NCBI RefSeq assembly: GCF_039851965.1
Contig: NZ_CP156674.1
Location: 3,968,001 to 4,032,000 of the forward strand
Direction: 5' to 3'
From: Pseudalkalibacillus hwajinpoensis
Lineage (GTDB): Bacteria; Bacillota; Bacilli; Bacillales; Guptibacillaceae
Length of the DNA stretch: 64,000 bases
Part shown: piece by piece, positions 1 through 9,090 of the stretch
How positions within the stretch are numbered: the stretch's first letter is position 1
Layout of the letters: each line of letters begins with the position of its first letter
Program-made: the position numbers and the translations under genes
Notes under the pieces: generated by a model
Databases searched by the model: none
What the model was told of the DNA's origin: nothing
The model's input: the letters and a program-made list of their open reading frames with translations, nothing else

Positions 1-290
1 TTGGTGTATTAATTTTCTTCGTTATGCTTGGGTTAGGGTTTACTGGATACCTCTTACCATGGGATATGAAAGCGCTATTCGCAACGAAAGTTGGTCTTGA
101 AATCGCGGTTACGATTCCAGTTGTTGGTGAATGGGCCAAAACGCTACTTGCTGGTGGAGAAATTATCGGGGCACAAACACTTGCGCGATTCTTCGCAATT
201 CACGTATTCTTCTTGCCAGCTGCACTCCTTGGATTGCTAGCTGCTCACTTTATTATGATTCGTAAACAGGGTATTTCTGGCCCGCTATAA
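1..290 (+). CDS. qcrB: Menaquinol:cytochrome c reductase cytochrome b subunit, C-terminal part
   Basis: Reading frame is open from the left edge of the window, so the 5' part of the gene lies outside. The visible ~95 residues contain the GYLLPWDMKA segment typical of cytochrome b6-type subunits and a later helix FFAIHVFFLP...AAHF whose histidines fit the haem b ligands. The protein is an integral membrane subunit of the bc complex that oxidises menaquinol and passes electrons to cytochrome c. It is followed after 65 bases by qcrC, as in B. subtilis qcrABC, so qcrA is expected just upstream. Confidence 0.93.
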   Translation, partial: GVLIFFVMLGLGFTGYLLPWDMKALFATKVGLEIAVTIPVVGEWAKTLLAGGEIIGAQTLARFFAIHVFFLPAALLGLLAAHFIMIRKQGISGPL

Positions 291-355
291 GATTCGTTCT
301 GAGAACTTATTCTCTTTAATGACAACATAATTTTTTCTACGAAGGAGGGGGACAG

Positions 356-1123
356 ATGCATCGCGGAAAAGGAATGAAGTTTGTAGGCGACTCGCGTATC
401 CCTGCGCAGAGAAAGCCTAACATTCCAAAAGATTATTCAGAGTACCCCGGCAAAACAGAAGCGTTTTGGCCGAACTTCTTATTAAAAGAATGGATGGTTG
501 GAGCAGTTTTCCTTATCGGTTATCTAGCGTTAACGATTGCCCATCCATCTCCGCTTGAGCGTGTCGCGGATCCTACGGATGCAACGTATACACCACTTCC
601 TGACTGGTACTTCCTGTTTTTATACCAGCTCTTGAAGTACAAATTTGCTGCCGGTGATTATACCCTTGTCGGAACTGTTGTAATGCCAGGTCTTGCATTT
701 GGTGCACTTCTTCTGGCACCGTGGCTCGATCGCGGACCTGAAAGACGACCTGCGAAGCGCCCTGTTGCAACAGCGCTTATGCTTCTAGGTCTCATTTCAA
801 CCGTTTATCTTACCTGGGAATCTGTTGTAACGCATGACTGGGAAAAAGCTGCGAAGCAAGGTGAAATTGTTGAGGCAACAGTTGATAAGGAATCAGAAGG
901 CTACGCAATTTACTCAGGTCAATCTTGTATTGGCTGTCACGGTGACAGCTTGCAGGGTGGTTCTGGACCTTCTCTTCTTGAAACCCAGCAAACAAAAGAG
1001 TCGATTATGGACATTGCTGTCAATGGAATTGGTGGAATGCCAGCTAATGCCTTCAAAGGTACTGATGAAGAACGTGAGAAGCTAGCTGAGTTTATTGTCA
1101 AAACTGCTGAAGCAAATAAGTAA
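356..1123 (+). CDS. qcrC: Menaquinol:cytochrome c reductase cytochrome b/c subunit
   Basis: 255-residue fusion of a subunit-IV-like membrane part and a C-terminal cytochrome c domain, the arrangement known for Bacillus QcrC. Three membrane helices are visible (about 46-66, 103-123, 136-155). The haem c site is CIGCH at 191-195, and Met228 in GIGGMPA is the likely axial ligand. The start ATG follows a strong AAGGAGGGGG site. It works with QcrA and QcrB in the respiratory chain at the plasma membrane. A terminator hairpin follows directly. Confidence 0.96.
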   Translation: MHRGKGMKFVGDSRIPAQRKPNIPKDYSEYPGKTEAFWPNFLLKEWMVGAVFLIGYLALTIAHPSPLERVADPTDATYTPLPDWYFLFLYQLLKYKFAAGDYTLVGTVVMPGLAFGALLLAPWLDRGPERRPAKRPVATALMLLGLISTVYLTWESVVTHDWEKAAKQGEIVEATVDKESEGYAIYSGQSCIGCHGDSLQGGSGPSLLETQQTKESIMDIAVNGIGGMPANAFKGTDEEREKLAEFIVKTAEANK

Positions 1124-1131
1124 TGTGTTGA

Positions 1132-1160
1132 AAAGCTGACTGTTCAGGTCAGCTTTTTTT
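1132..1160 (+). terminator. Rho-independent terminator after qcrC
   Basis: AAGCTGAC / GTCAGCTT stem with a 7-base loop, followed by a run of eight T. Confidence 0.9.
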
Positions 1161-1182
1161 CACTTTCATAAAGGAGATACCG

Positions 1183-1779
1183 ATGCTTATCCAATTTTTC
1201 TACTTACTCAGGTCAAGGCCCTTTCTATGGTTCTTGCTTCTTATTAATATTCTTGGTACGGTTTACGGCTATTACTGGTATGGCTGGCAATTAGAAGAAA
1301 CGAAACCAATTTTTCTACTTTTCGTTCCAGATAGTCCCACTGCCAGTTTATTTTTCTGCTTTGTACTCGCTGCTTTTCTTCTCGGAAAGAATTGGCCATT
1401 AATGGAGTCCCTAGCTGCTGTAACGCTGTTTAAATACGGGATCTGGGCTGTTGTGATGAACATCATGGTAATGGTTGTTACGGGGCAGCTATCGCCCATT
1501 GCGCTTATGCTCATTTTCTCGCATTTAGGAATGGCAGTTGAAGGACTGTTATACGCTCCATTTTATAAAATCAAACCATGGCATCTCATCGCGGTTGCTG
1601 TATGGACAATACATAATGACGTGATCGATTATGTATTCGGTCAAATGCCACGATATTCTATCCTAAGTGAATATACATTGGGTATCGGTTATTTTACGTT
1701 CTGGTTATCGATCCTTTCTCTTGCTCTTGTCTATGTCTTATCCGTTCGCAGGGGACATTACAAACTATCTATTCAATGA
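1183..1779 (+). CDS. ypjA: DUF1405 family membrane protein YpjA
   Basis: 198-residue very hydrophobic protein with about five or six membrane segments. Position after qcrC and size match B. subtilis YpjA (DUF1405), a protein of unknown function. An AAGGAGAT ribosome site stands 6 bases before the ATG. The preceding terminator separates it from qcrC, so it is at least partly independent. Nothing in the sequence indicates a substrate or enzyme activity. Confidence 0.85.
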   Translation: MLIQFFYLLRSRPFLWFLLLINILGTVYGYYWYGWQLEETKPIFLLFVPDSPTASLFFCFVLAAFLLGKNWPLMESLAAVTLFKYGIWAVVMNIMVMVVTGQLSPIALMLIFSHLGMAVEGLLYAPFYKIKPWHLIAVAVWTIHNDVIDYVFGQMPRYSILSEYTLGIGYFTFWLSILSLALVYVLSVRRGHYKLSIQ

Positions 1780-1841
1780 GGTAGATGGTCTACTCTTGTC
1801 CAACCCTTCATACATTTAAGTAGAATGAAGGAGGGACAGGG

Positions 1842-2606
1842 ATGGGTAGACGATTGCTCCTTTTGTTTTTGCTTTTAGCGCTTCCCGTAAACGTGTATGG
1901 AACTGAAACTGATGTGAAACAGGTCTGGAATGATATAGCAGCAGATGTACTTGAGTTTGGAAAACAGGAAAATTTCGAACAAGCTAAAACGATGCTTGAA
2001 CAATTTTCGGACGTTTTTCCAGGTGATCAAGGTAATGAGCTGACATCGACAGAGCTACGAATAATTCTAAATGCACAAGAACGAGCATTACGCGCTGTCA
2101 CATCTGTGGATAAAGCGGCTGATCAAAGAATTCAGGCACTAACTGAATTTCGACTTGCTGTAGATGCTCTTGTAGCTGAAAAGCAACCAATGTGGCGGCA
2201 AACAGATAGTAAATTACTTCCATTAATCAAAGAAATGGCTGCTGCAATCAAGCATGGTGATAGTGACGTATATGAAACAAGCAAACAGAGGTTTATTGGT
2301 ACGTACAGCATCATTCGTCCTGCAATGGCGATCGATTTATCTACAGAAACTCAAGCGCGTCTCGATTCACACATCGCTTTTATTGAACAGTATGCTTCAA
2401 GTGATGATAAAAAGTTAGTCGGTCAGCTGGAAACAATGCATGACGATTTTGAAAAGGCCTATCATTCGACTAGAAATGAAGATGAAACATCACTGTTGTG
2501 GTTGATTTCGTCAATTGGTGGAATGATAACGGTAACGTTACTTTACGTGATATATCGTAAGTATCGTGGAGAAAAAGAAGAAAAGAAAAGAAAACAGGTT
2601 GAGTAA
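1842..2606 (+). CDS. ypjB: Sporulation protein YpjB
   Basis: 254 residues: signal peptide (about 1-20), a helical extracytoplasmic region, a membrane segment near 222-241 and a short tail rich in Lys/Arg/Glu. This layout and the position between ypjA and the metallopeptidase match the YpjB sporulation family of Bacillaceae. The start follows GAAGGAGGGACAGGG. In the family the gene belongs to the mother-cell sporulation programme; the molecular role is not known. A CATACATT sequence upstream resembles a sigma-E -10 element but has no convincing partner. Confidence 0.85.
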   Translation: MGRRLLLLFLLLALPVNVYGTETDVKQVWNDIAADVLEFGKQENFEQAKTMLEQFSDVFPGDQGNELTSTELRIILNAQERALRAVTSVDKAADQRIQALTEFRLAVDALVAEKQPMWRQTDSKLLPLIKEMAAAIKHGDSDVYETSKQRFIGTYSIIRPAMAIDLSTETQARLDSHIAFIEQYASSDDKKLVGQLETMHDDFEKAYHSTRNEDETSLLWLISSIGGMITVTLLYVIYRKYRGEKEEKKRKQVE

Positions 2607-2638
2607 TTTGGAGATCTTGTGAACCTGAAACTGTGTGA

Positions 2639-2667
2639 TTGACTTTCTATATAAATTTGACTAAAAT
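2639..2667 (+). promoter_or_regulatory. Sigma-A-type promoter of the YugP-like gene
   Basis: TTGACT, 17-base spacer, TAAAAT, about 50 bases before the start codon of the metallopeptidase gene. Confidence 0.6.
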
Positions 2668-2720
2668 TGACGTTAAATAGCATAGTAGTAAGTAATTACA
2701 CATGTGATGGAGGAATGGAA

Positions 2721-3398
2721 ATGGCTGGTTTTTTAGTATACTTTGCCCTTCTATTAATTATCCCACTATGGGCCCAGGGCAGGGTAAAGAGCGCATATAA
2801 AAAATATTCAAAAGTCCCTAATTCATCCGGGATGAGTGGTGCTGAAGTGGCTCGTAAAATTCTTGATGAAAATGGTTTGTTTTCTGTTGGCGTAGAGGAA
2901 GTGCGGGGTCATCTTTCGGATCACTACGACCCACGATCAAAAACAGTTAGACTATCATCAGGGAATTATCACGGTCAGTCGGTAGCAGGTGCTGCGATTG
3001 CTTCTCACGAAGTTGGTCATGCGATCCAGGATGAACAAAATTATGCACCACTTCGATTTCGCCATACGCTGGTTCCTGTAGCGAATCTCGGTTCGAATTT
3101 TAGCTATTTCATTATTCTAGCTGGTATCTTGATGTCTTCAGCGAATTTCATTCTATTAGGCATTATTTTCATGAGTGCCGCCGTCTTGTTCCAACTCGTA
3201 ACATTGCCTGTTGAATTTAATGCTTCAAGTCGTGCGATGGAACAGGTTGTATCAACCGGTGTAATCCGTAATGATGAGGAACGTGAAACGAAAAAGGTCT
3301 TAAATGCCGCAGCACTAACGTATGTTGCAGCAGCTGTTGTAGCTCTTCTAGAATTGCTTCGCTTTGTGTTTATTTTCATAGGTATGAATGAAGATTAA
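2721..3398 (+). CDS. yugP: YugP-type zinc metallopeptidase
   Basis: Membrane zinc metallopeptidase of the YugP family (Zn_peptidase_2). HEVGH at 96-100 is the zinc/catalytic motif. A membrane helix lies at the N-terminus and two or three hydrophobic segments follow the motif. The start chosen is the ATG 7 bases after GGAGG; it gives 225 residues, the usual length, whereas a start 54 bases upstream has no ribosome site. Substrates of this family are not established. In B. subtilis yugP lies elsewhere, so its place here after ypjB is a local rearrangement. Confidence 0.88.
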   Translation: MAGFLVYFALLLIIPLWAQGRVKSAYKKYSKVPNSSGMSGAEVARKILDENGLFSVGVEEVRGHLSDHYDPRSKTVRLSSGNYHGQSVAGAAIASHEVGHAIQDEQNYAPLRFRHTLVPVANLGSNFSYFIILAGILMSSANFILLGIIFMSAAVLFQLVTLPVEFNASSRAMEQVVSTGVIRNDEERETKKVLNAAALTYVAAAVVALLELLRFVFIFIGMNED

Positions 3399-3402
3399 TT
3401 AG

Positions 3403-3433
3403 AAAATCTCGCCACAGAGGGCGAGATTTTTTA
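3403..3433 (+). terminator. Terminator after yugP-like gene
   Basis: AAAATCTCGCC / GGCGAGATTTT stem followed by T; lies between convergent genes. Confidence 0.85.
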
Positions 3434-3469
3434 ATTCTTATTTAAGTGATTAATGTGAAATAATGATTT

Positions 3470-4339
3470 CTAATGTTCAATTGGGTTTTTATTCTCATCA
3501 AGTGTGAATCCTTCTCCTAGCACATCATGAACGTCATTCACAGCAACAAATGCATGTGGATCAACGTGACGAATAATGTTTTTAAGTCGAACAAGTTCAT
3601 TTCGCGCAACGACGCAGTACAGGACTTCTTTTTGTACCCCTGAGAAGCTTCCCTTTCCATTTAAAACAGTTGCTCCTCTGTCCATTTGACTCATGATGTT
3701 ATTGGCAATTTCTTTGTTGTTTTCTGAAATAATCATTGCGGCTTTCGCTGCATATGCGCCCTGCTGAATAAAATCAATCACTCTTGCAGCAACAAAAACT
3801 GCAAGAAGTGTGTACATGGCTTCTTTGTAATTTAAGTAAACGAGTGAAAGGGCAATCACGCAGAAATCAAATACAAACATCGTTTTTCCCATGCTCCATC
3901 CTAAGTATTTAGAACCAAGCCTAGCAATGATGTCCACGCCACCCGTTGTACCACCATAGCGAAAAATAATTCCAAGTCCTGCACCAACGAAAACACCAGC
4001 AAACAGTGCTGCTAGTGTTAAATCATTCTGCAGGGGTATTGAAAGCGCTGAATACTTTTGGAAAATCCATAAAAATAAAGACAAGGAAAGGGTTCCGATT
4101 AGGGTATAAATAAATGCTCGGCCTCCTAATATACGCCAACCAATAATAAATAATGGGATGTTAAGCACTAAATTTGAAAGTGCTGGATCAATCTGAAATA
4201 GAAAATAAAGTAAAAGCGTAATCCCAGTAAAACCACCTTCAGCAAGGTTATTTTCCATATTAAAATGAACAAGTCCAAAAGCAAATATTGCGGATCCAAG
4301 TAAAATAAAGAATACATTCTTTCCCCGTATGCCTTCCAT
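3470..4339 (-). CDS. ypjC: YitT family membrane protein (YpjC)
   Basis: 289 residues. About five N-terminal membrane helices (the YitT/DUF161 membrane domain) are followed by a soluble C-terminal DUF2179 domain (about 200-285). The start chosen is ATG after AAAGGAG with an 8-base spacer; the longer form starting 9 codons upstream has no ribosome site. Position next to ypjD-dapB matches B. subtilis ypjC. The family is predicted to be a transporter or membrane sensor without a proven substrate. It is transcribed divergently from ypjD. Confidence 0.88.
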   Translation of the reverse strand: MEGIRGKNVFFILLGSAIFAFGLVHFNMENNLAEGGFTGITLLLYFLFQIDPALSNLVLNIPLFIIGWRILGGRAFIYTLIGTLSLSLFLWIFQKYSALSIPLQNDLTLAALFAGVFVGAGLGIIFRYGGTTGGVDIIARLGSKYLGWSMGKTMFVFDFCVIALSLVYLNYKEAMYTLLAVFVAARVIDFIQQGAYAAKAAMIISENNKEIANNIMSQMDRGATVLNGKGSFSGVQKEVLYCVVARNELVRLKNIIRHVDPHAFVAVNDVHDVLGEGFTLDENKNPIEH

Positions 4340-4453
4340 ATAGCACACTCCTTTCATGACAACCAACAGCTTTCATTATAATCAAATACACGGCACACAG
4401 CAATTTCATTCTGGTATACTCTCAGTAGGTCTGTGGCTACCTCAGTTAAATAT

Positions 4454-4482
4454 TTGTCAAATGCCTATCTTTTAGCTAACAT
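4454..4482 (+). promoter_or_regulatory. Sigma-A-type promoter of the ypjD-dapB operon
   Basis: TTGTCA, 17-base spacer, TAACAT, 31 bases before the ypjD start. A second possible extended -10 (TGG TATACT) lies near 4413-4421. Confidence 0.5.
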
Positions 4483-4512
4483 AAGTACAGATGCGAAAGG
4501 TGGACTTAGCAC

Positions 4513-4851
4513 ATGTCAAATAAAACAATAAAAGAAATGCAGAATGAGGTAGATCAATACATAAGTCAGTTTAAAGAAGGCTATTTCAGCCCGCTTGCCA
4601 TGCTTGCTAGAATGACTGAAGAACTTGGTGAGCTTGCTCGTGAAGTGAATCATTATCATGGGGAAAAGCCAAAGAAACAGACTGAAAAAGAACGAACGAT
4701 TGAAGAAGAGATGGGCGACTTATTATTTGTATTAACCTGTTTTGCAAATTCACTCGATATCGATCTTGATGAAGCATTTAGCCAAGTTATGACGAAATTT
4801 AACACACGAGATAGAGACCGCTGGACAAAGATTGAAGGGGAGAGTGAATGA
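4513..4851 (+). CDS. ypjD: MazG-like nucleotide pyrophosphohydrolase YpjD
   Basis: 112-residue all-helical protein of the MazG superfamily. The EELGE segment (37-41) and the EEEMGD segment (64-69) form the ExxE...ExxD magnesium-binding signature that hydrolyses NTP or dNTP to the monophosphate. Such short MazG proteins act as dimers or tetramers in nucleotide-pool clean-up. It is the first gene of the run through birA; its TGA overlaps the dapB ATG. Confidence 0.88.
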   Translation: MSNKTIKEMQNEVDQYISQFKEGYFSPLAMLARMTEELGELAREVNHYHGEKPKKQTEKERTIEEEMGDLLFVLTCFANSLDIDLDEAFSQVMTKFNTRDRDRWTKIEGESE

Positions 4852-5654
4852 CAATGAATGACGTAAAAATCGTAATTGCAGGTCCTAGAGGGAATATGGG
4901 GAGAGAAGCTGTTAAGCTGGTTGATCGTACGGATCATTTCCAATTAACAGCAGTGCTTGACAGCAAAATTCTCGGACAAACAGTAGCGGAAATTGAGGGA
5001 CTTCCATCCCTGGAGGCACCTGTTTATACTGATCTCGAAGCGTGCCTTGCTGAGGTGGAGTGTGACGTGCTAATTGATTTAACGACCCCTGAGTTTGGGA
5101 AAAAACATATGGAAATTGCTTTTGCACATGGCGTTCGCCCTGTTGTTGGGACAACAGGATTTTCGAATGAAGACGTAGAAGAGCTATCAAGAACAGCTGA
5201 ACAAAAAGGACTTGGCGCGATTATTGCTCCAAATTTCGCAATTGGTGCCGTGCTTATGATGAAATTTTCTGCTATGGCAGCGAAGTATTTTCAAGATGTT
5301 GAAATTATTGAGCAGCACCATGATCGTAAGCTTGATGCTCCGTCAGGAACTGCTGTGAAGACGGCAAAAATGATTTCGGAAGTTCGCGAAGAAAAGCCAC
5401 AGGGACATGAAGATGAACGTGAGGATTTAGAAGGTGCAAGGGGTGCTGATTATAACGGAATGAGAATTCATAGTGTTCGTTTGCCTGGTCTTGTTGCCCA
5501 TCAAGAAGTTCTGTTTGGCGGGGAAGGCCAGACGCTTAAAATCCGTCATGATTCAATGAACAGGGCCTCATTTATGCCTGGAGTTAAGCTTGCAATTGAA
5601 ACCGTCCTGAAAATCGATCAACTCGTTTATGGTCTTGAAAATATCATGGAGTAG
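4848..5654 (+). CDS. dapB: 4-hydroxy-tetrahydrodipicolinate reductase
   Basis: 268 residues, the normal family length. N-terminal dinucleotide-binding motif GPRGNMG; substrate loop EQHHDRKLDAPSGTA containing the family's catalytic His and Lys. It reduces hydroxy-tetrahydrodipicolinate with NAD(P)H in lysine/diaminopimelate synthesis, feeding peptidoglycan and, in spore formers, dipicolinate. It overlaps ypjD by ATGA. A second ATG six bases later would also fit the AAGGGGAG ribosome site. Confidence 0.96.
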   Translation: MTMNDVKIVIAGPRGNMGREAVKLVDRTDHFQLTAVLDSKILGQTVAEIEGLPSLEAPVYTDLEACLAEVECDVLIDLTTPEFGKKHMEIAFAHGVRPVVGTTGFSNEDVEELSRTAEQKGLGAIIAPNFAIGAVLMMKFSAMAAKYFQDVEIIEQHHDRKLDAPSGTAVKTAKMISEVREEKPQGHEDEREDLEGARGADYNGMRIHSVRLPGLVAHQEVLFGGEGQTLKIRHDSMNRASFMPGVKLAIETVLKIDQLVYGLENIME

Positions 5655-5665
5655 GGGATGAGCTG

Positions 5666-6076
5666 ATGAAAATCGCTTTAATTGCACACGATAAAAAAAA
5701 GGATGATCTAGTTCGTTTCACACTTGCGTACAAAATGATTTTAGATCCACATACGCTTTTCGCAACCGGAACTACAGGTAAGCGAATTATTGATGAAACG
5801 GGATTAGCCGTACATCGTTTTCAATCCGGACCACTCGGTGGAGATCAACAAATTGGAGCTATGATTGCCGAAAACGATATGGATGCAGTGATTTTCTTTC
5901 GAGATCCTCTCACAGCCCAGCCTCATGAGCCAGATATAACGGCATTAATAAGACTGTGTGATGTATATGATATTCCTCTTGCGACGAATATGGGTAGTGC
6001 AGAAATCCTTGTGCATGCTCTGGCAAGAGGTGAACTGGATTGGAGAGAGATAATTCATGGACGAAATAATACTTGA
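5666..6076 (+). CDS. mgsA: Methylglyoxal synthase
   Basis: 136 residues. Phosphate-binding GTTGKRI near 36-42, SGPLGGDQQIGA near 55-66 and FFRDPL near 83-88 are the conserved active-site stretches. It converts dihydroxyacetone phosphate to methylglyoxal plus phosphate, a bypass of lower glycolysis. Co-transcription with bacillithiol genes fits, because bacillithiol takes part in methylglyoxal detoxification in Bacillus. Its last 20 bases overlap bshB1. Confidence 0.95.
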   Translation: MKIALIAHDKKKDDLVRFTLAYKMILDPHTLFATGTTGKRIIDETGLAVHRFQSGPLGGDQQIGAMIAENDMDAVIFFRDPLTAQPHEPDITALIRLCDVYDIPLATNMGSAEILVHALARGELDWREIIHGRNNT

Positions 6077-6770
6077 TGTACTAGCTTTCGGTGCTCACGC
6101 TGATGATGTTGAAATTGGTATGGGTGGATCATTAAAGAAAATGGCTGAAGAAGGGAAGCAAACTGGAATTTGTGATTTAACAGAAGCGGAATTATCATCG
6201 AATGGAACGATCTTCATAAGACACCATGAAGCTCGTACGGCATCCGATCTGCTCTCCGTTACAACCCGCTTTAATCTGGGATTGCCTGACCGTGGACTGA
6301 AGATAACTGATGAAGCTGTTGCAGCGATCGTAAAAGTGATTCGAAGAACAAAGCCGTTAGCTGTTTTTGTTCCTTATAGTGAAGACCGACACCCTGATCA
6401 CGGCCATGCAGCCAGACTTGTCGAAGAAGCCGTTTTCTCTGCAGGGATTCGAAAATTTCGCCCTGAATTAGGGGATGCTCACAAAGTAAGTCAGCTATAT
6501 TACTATTTCATTAATGGATTCCATAAACCACAATTTACAATAAATATTTCAAAGCAAATAGAAGCAAAGAAGCAGGCGCTCGAAGCATATAGGAGTCAGT
6601 TTTCCTTAAGTAGCGGAAGTGTGGAAACACCTTTAACAAATGGTTATGTCGATAGGGTGATTTGTAGGGAATACTTATATGGAAAGGAATCAGGGGTTGA
6701 GTATGCGGAAGGCTTTATAGCAAAAAACCTGCTATGCATGGAAGAAATCCCTTTAGGAGAAAGACGATGA
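6057..6770 (+). CDS. bshB1: Bacillithiol biosynthesis deacetylase BshB1
   Basis: 237-residue LmbE-like zinc deacetylase. The zinc motif is AHADD (13-17; the family more often has AHPDD or AHSDD) with RHPDHGH at 111-117. It removes the acetyl group from N-acetylglucosaminyl-malate, the second step of bacillithiol synthesis. It overlaps mgsA by 20 bases, with GGAGAGA as ribosome site inside mgsA, and bshA by ATGA, so translation is probably coupled. Confidence 0.93.
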   Translation: MDEIILDVLAFGAHADDVEIGMGGSLKKMAEEGKQTGICDLTEAELSSNGTIFIRHHEARTASDLLSVTTRFNLGLPDRGLKITDEAVAAIVKVIRRTKPLAVFVPYSEDRHPDHGHAARLVEEAVFSAGIRKFRPELGDAHKVSQLYYYFINGFHKPQFTINISKQIEAKKQALEAYRSQFSLSSGSVETPLTNGYVDRVICREYLYGKESGVEYAEGFIAKNLLCMEEIPLGERR

Positions 6771-7903
6771 CACTTAAAATTGGTATTACATGCTATCCAA
6801 CTGTCGGAGGGTCTGGCGTTATTGCAACGGAACTTGGAAAAATGCTTGCAGAAAAGGGTCATGAGGTGCATTTCATCACAAGCAGCGTTCCTTTCCGACT
6901 TGATACGTTTCACCCAAACATTTATTTTCATGAAGTGGAGGTGAATCAATACGCCGTTTTTCGATACCCTCCTTATGACCTGACACTTGCAAGTAAAATG
7001 GCTGAAGTGATCCAGAGAGAGAAACTTGACTTACTTCACGTTCACTACGCTGTCCCACATGCCGTATGTGCATTTCTTGCGAAAGAAATGGTGAACGAAG
7101 ATGTGAAAATCGTTACAACACTTCATGGAACAGATATCACTGTACTTGGTTATGATCCATCCCTCACACAATTAATACGATTTGGAATTGAAAAATCTGA
7201 TTGTGTGACTGCAGTATCGAATAATCTCGTCGAACAGACCCATCGTTTACTTGAAACAGATAAACCAATTGATACGGTCTATAACTTTGTTGACGAGCGA
7301 GTTTATTATCCGAAAGAACAGGCTGATTTACGAAGGGGATATGGCATTACGGAAGAAGAGAAGGTCATTGTTCACATTTCGAATTTTAGAGCTGTGAAGC
7401 GTGTACCTGATGTGATTGAAGTATTTAATCGTATCCAAAAGAATATGCCTGCTAAACTCTTGCTGATCGGTGACGGCCCTGAGATTCAGGTTGCATGTCG
7501 TCTAGTCGATGACCTCGGATTAAGAAATAAGGTAAAATTCCTTGGTAAACAGGAGAATGTAGCCGAAATTTTGTCGATTTGTGATTTGAAGCTGTTATTA
7601 TCTGAGAAAGAGAGCTTCGGTTTAGTAGCACTAGAAGCGATGGCATGCGGCGTGCCAGCTATTGGTACGAATATCGGTGGTATTCCGGAAGTGATTGAAC
7701 ATGGGATAAATGGTTTTATTGCTGAAATAGGCGATGTTGAGTCGATTGCATCATACGCCTACAGGCTCCTTTTAGATGAGGAGTTGCATCTAAAGATGAC
7801 TGCTGCAGCGGTCGAAGCCGTTGAAACAAAGTTTGCTTCAAAGCGGATTCTCGAACAGTATGAAGCGCTTTATTACAAAACACTCCAGGGGGCACTTACT
7901 TGA
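6767..7903 (+). CDS. bshA: N-acetyl-alpha-D-glucosaminyl L-malate synthase BshA
   Basis: 378-residue GT4-family glycosyltransferase, first enzyme of bacillithiol synthesis, joining UDP-GlcNAc and L-malate. The acceptor loop GGSGVIATELGK is near the N-terminus. The nucleotide-sugar motif ESFGLVALEAMACGVPAI with GGIPEVI is near 285-315. The start chosen overlaps the bshB1 stop (ATGA) and follows AGGAGAAAG; an upstream in-frame ATG lacks a ribosome site. bshC is not in this window. Confidence 0.95.
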   Translation: MTLKIGITCYPTVGGSGVIATELGKMLAEKGHEVHFITSSVPFRLDTFHPNIYFHEVEVNQYAVFRYPPYDLTLASKMAEVIQREKLDLLHVHYAVPHAVCAFLAKEMVNEDVKIVTTLHGTDITVLGYDPSLTQLIRFGIEKSDCVTAVSNNLVEQTHRLLETDKPIDTVYNFVDERVYYPKEQADLRRGYGITEEEKVIVHISNFRAVKRVPDVIEVFNRIQKNMPAKLLLIGDGPEIQVACRLVDDLGLRNKVKFLGKQENVAEILSICDLKLLLSEKESFGLVALEAMACGVPAIGTNIGGIPEVIEHGINGFIAEIGDVESIASYAYRLLLDEELHLKMTAAAVEAVETKFASKRILEQYEALYYKTLQGALT

Positions 7904-9090
7904 TCTTGTTTGAAGGAGAGGCTTACGAATCCTGTCAAGAGGTACTAAGAATTCTTACAAAAGCAGGGTTTGACGCGTACATTGTTGGAGGAGCAGTAAG
8001 AGATGCAATACTCGGACTGCCAGTAGCTGATTTCGATTTAGCATCGTCTGCGAAACCGGAAGAGGTGTTAACTCTTTTTGAAAAGGTGGTTCCAACTGGA
8101 ATTGACCATGGCACCGTTACAGTCATCTATCAATACCAGTCGTTTGAAATCACGACCTTTCGATCAGAAATGTTGTATACGGATCACAGACATCCGTCAG
8201 AGGTTTCCTATGTTTCAACCATTGAAGATGATCTTTCAAGGAGAGATTTTACGATCAATAGCATGGCTCTCTCTGATACGGGGGACCTCATTGATCCTTA
8301 TGGCGGGCAGGAAGACCTAAAGCATCGGCTAATCCGCACCGTAGGGGATCCTGGAGATCGGTTTCAGGAAGATGCACTCCGGATGGTAAGAGCGCTCAGG
8401 TTTCAAAGTGTACTTGATTTTACTCTTGAGTATGAGACGGCAGAAGCGCTTTCTACCCATGCTCAGCTTCTCAAATACATAGCTATTGAACGGCTTCAAA
8501 CTGAGATGTCTAAACTGCTTGGAGGTAAAGCTGCAAAGAAAGCGTTTATACAGCTTTTTACAAGTGGAGTGGATAAGTATTTACCTGGATTGAGCGGAAT
8601 GAAAGATTTTCTTCAAAAAAATGATCATTTAACCATGCTTCTTCAAACCGAAGAAGAAAGGTGGGCGTGGCTTACCAGAGGCCAATCGGATCCAGTATCT
8701 TTCTTGAAAGGATGGCGATTATCCAATCGATTGGTGAGAAAAGTCGAGCATCTCCTCCATCTTGTAAGTCAGGTTCAACAGGAAGGCTGGACGAAGCGCA
8801 CACTCTATGACGCGTATCCAAATGAGAAATACTGTGAGCGATTACTAGCGGTAATTGAAGGGCGGAAACCTAATTACAAGCAAGTAGATCAGATGATTGC
8901 TTCGTTAGAAATAACGTCTTCTGATATGCTAGCCGTAACGGGAGGAGACCTGATCAACTGGACCGGGGTAAAGCCCGGTCCCTGGGTTGGAGAGGCACTC
9001 AGACAGATTGAACTGGCTGTATTATCTGAAGAGATAAAGAATGAGAAATCCAGCATCAAAAGGTGGCTTGAAAAGTGGCAGACTCAATAA
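7900..9090 (+). CDS. cca: CCA-adding enzyme (tRNA nucleotidyltransferase)
   Basis: 396-residue class II CCA-adding enzyme. Visible motifs: GGAVRDAILG, DFDLAS (catalytic DxD), RRDFTINSMAL and RALRF. It adds or repairs the CCA end of tRNAs, which matters here because at least one nearby tRNA gene (36855) does not encode CCA. The start is TTG, overlapping the bshA stop as TTGA, with AGGGGG upstream. It overlaps birA by 16 bases. Confidence 0.95.
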   Translation: MILFEGEAYESCQEVLRILTKAGFDAYIVGGAVRDAILGLPVADFDLASSAKPEEVLTLFEKVVPTGIDHGTVTVIYQYQSFEITTFRSEMLYTDHRHPSEVSYVSTIEDDLSRRDFTINSMALSDTGDLIDPYGGQEDLKHRLIRTVGDPGDRFQEDALRMVRALRFQSVLDFTLEYETAEALSTHAQLLKYIAIERLQTEMSKLLGGKAAKKAFIQLFTSGVDKYLPGLSGMKDFLQKNDHLTMLLQTEEERWAWLTRGQSDPVSFLKGWRLSNRLVRKVEHLLHLVSQVQQEGWTKRTLYDAYPNEKYCERLLAVIEGRKPNYKQVDQMIASLEITSSDMLAVTGGDLINWTGVKPGPWVGEALRQIELAVLSEEIKNEKSSIKRWLEKWQTQ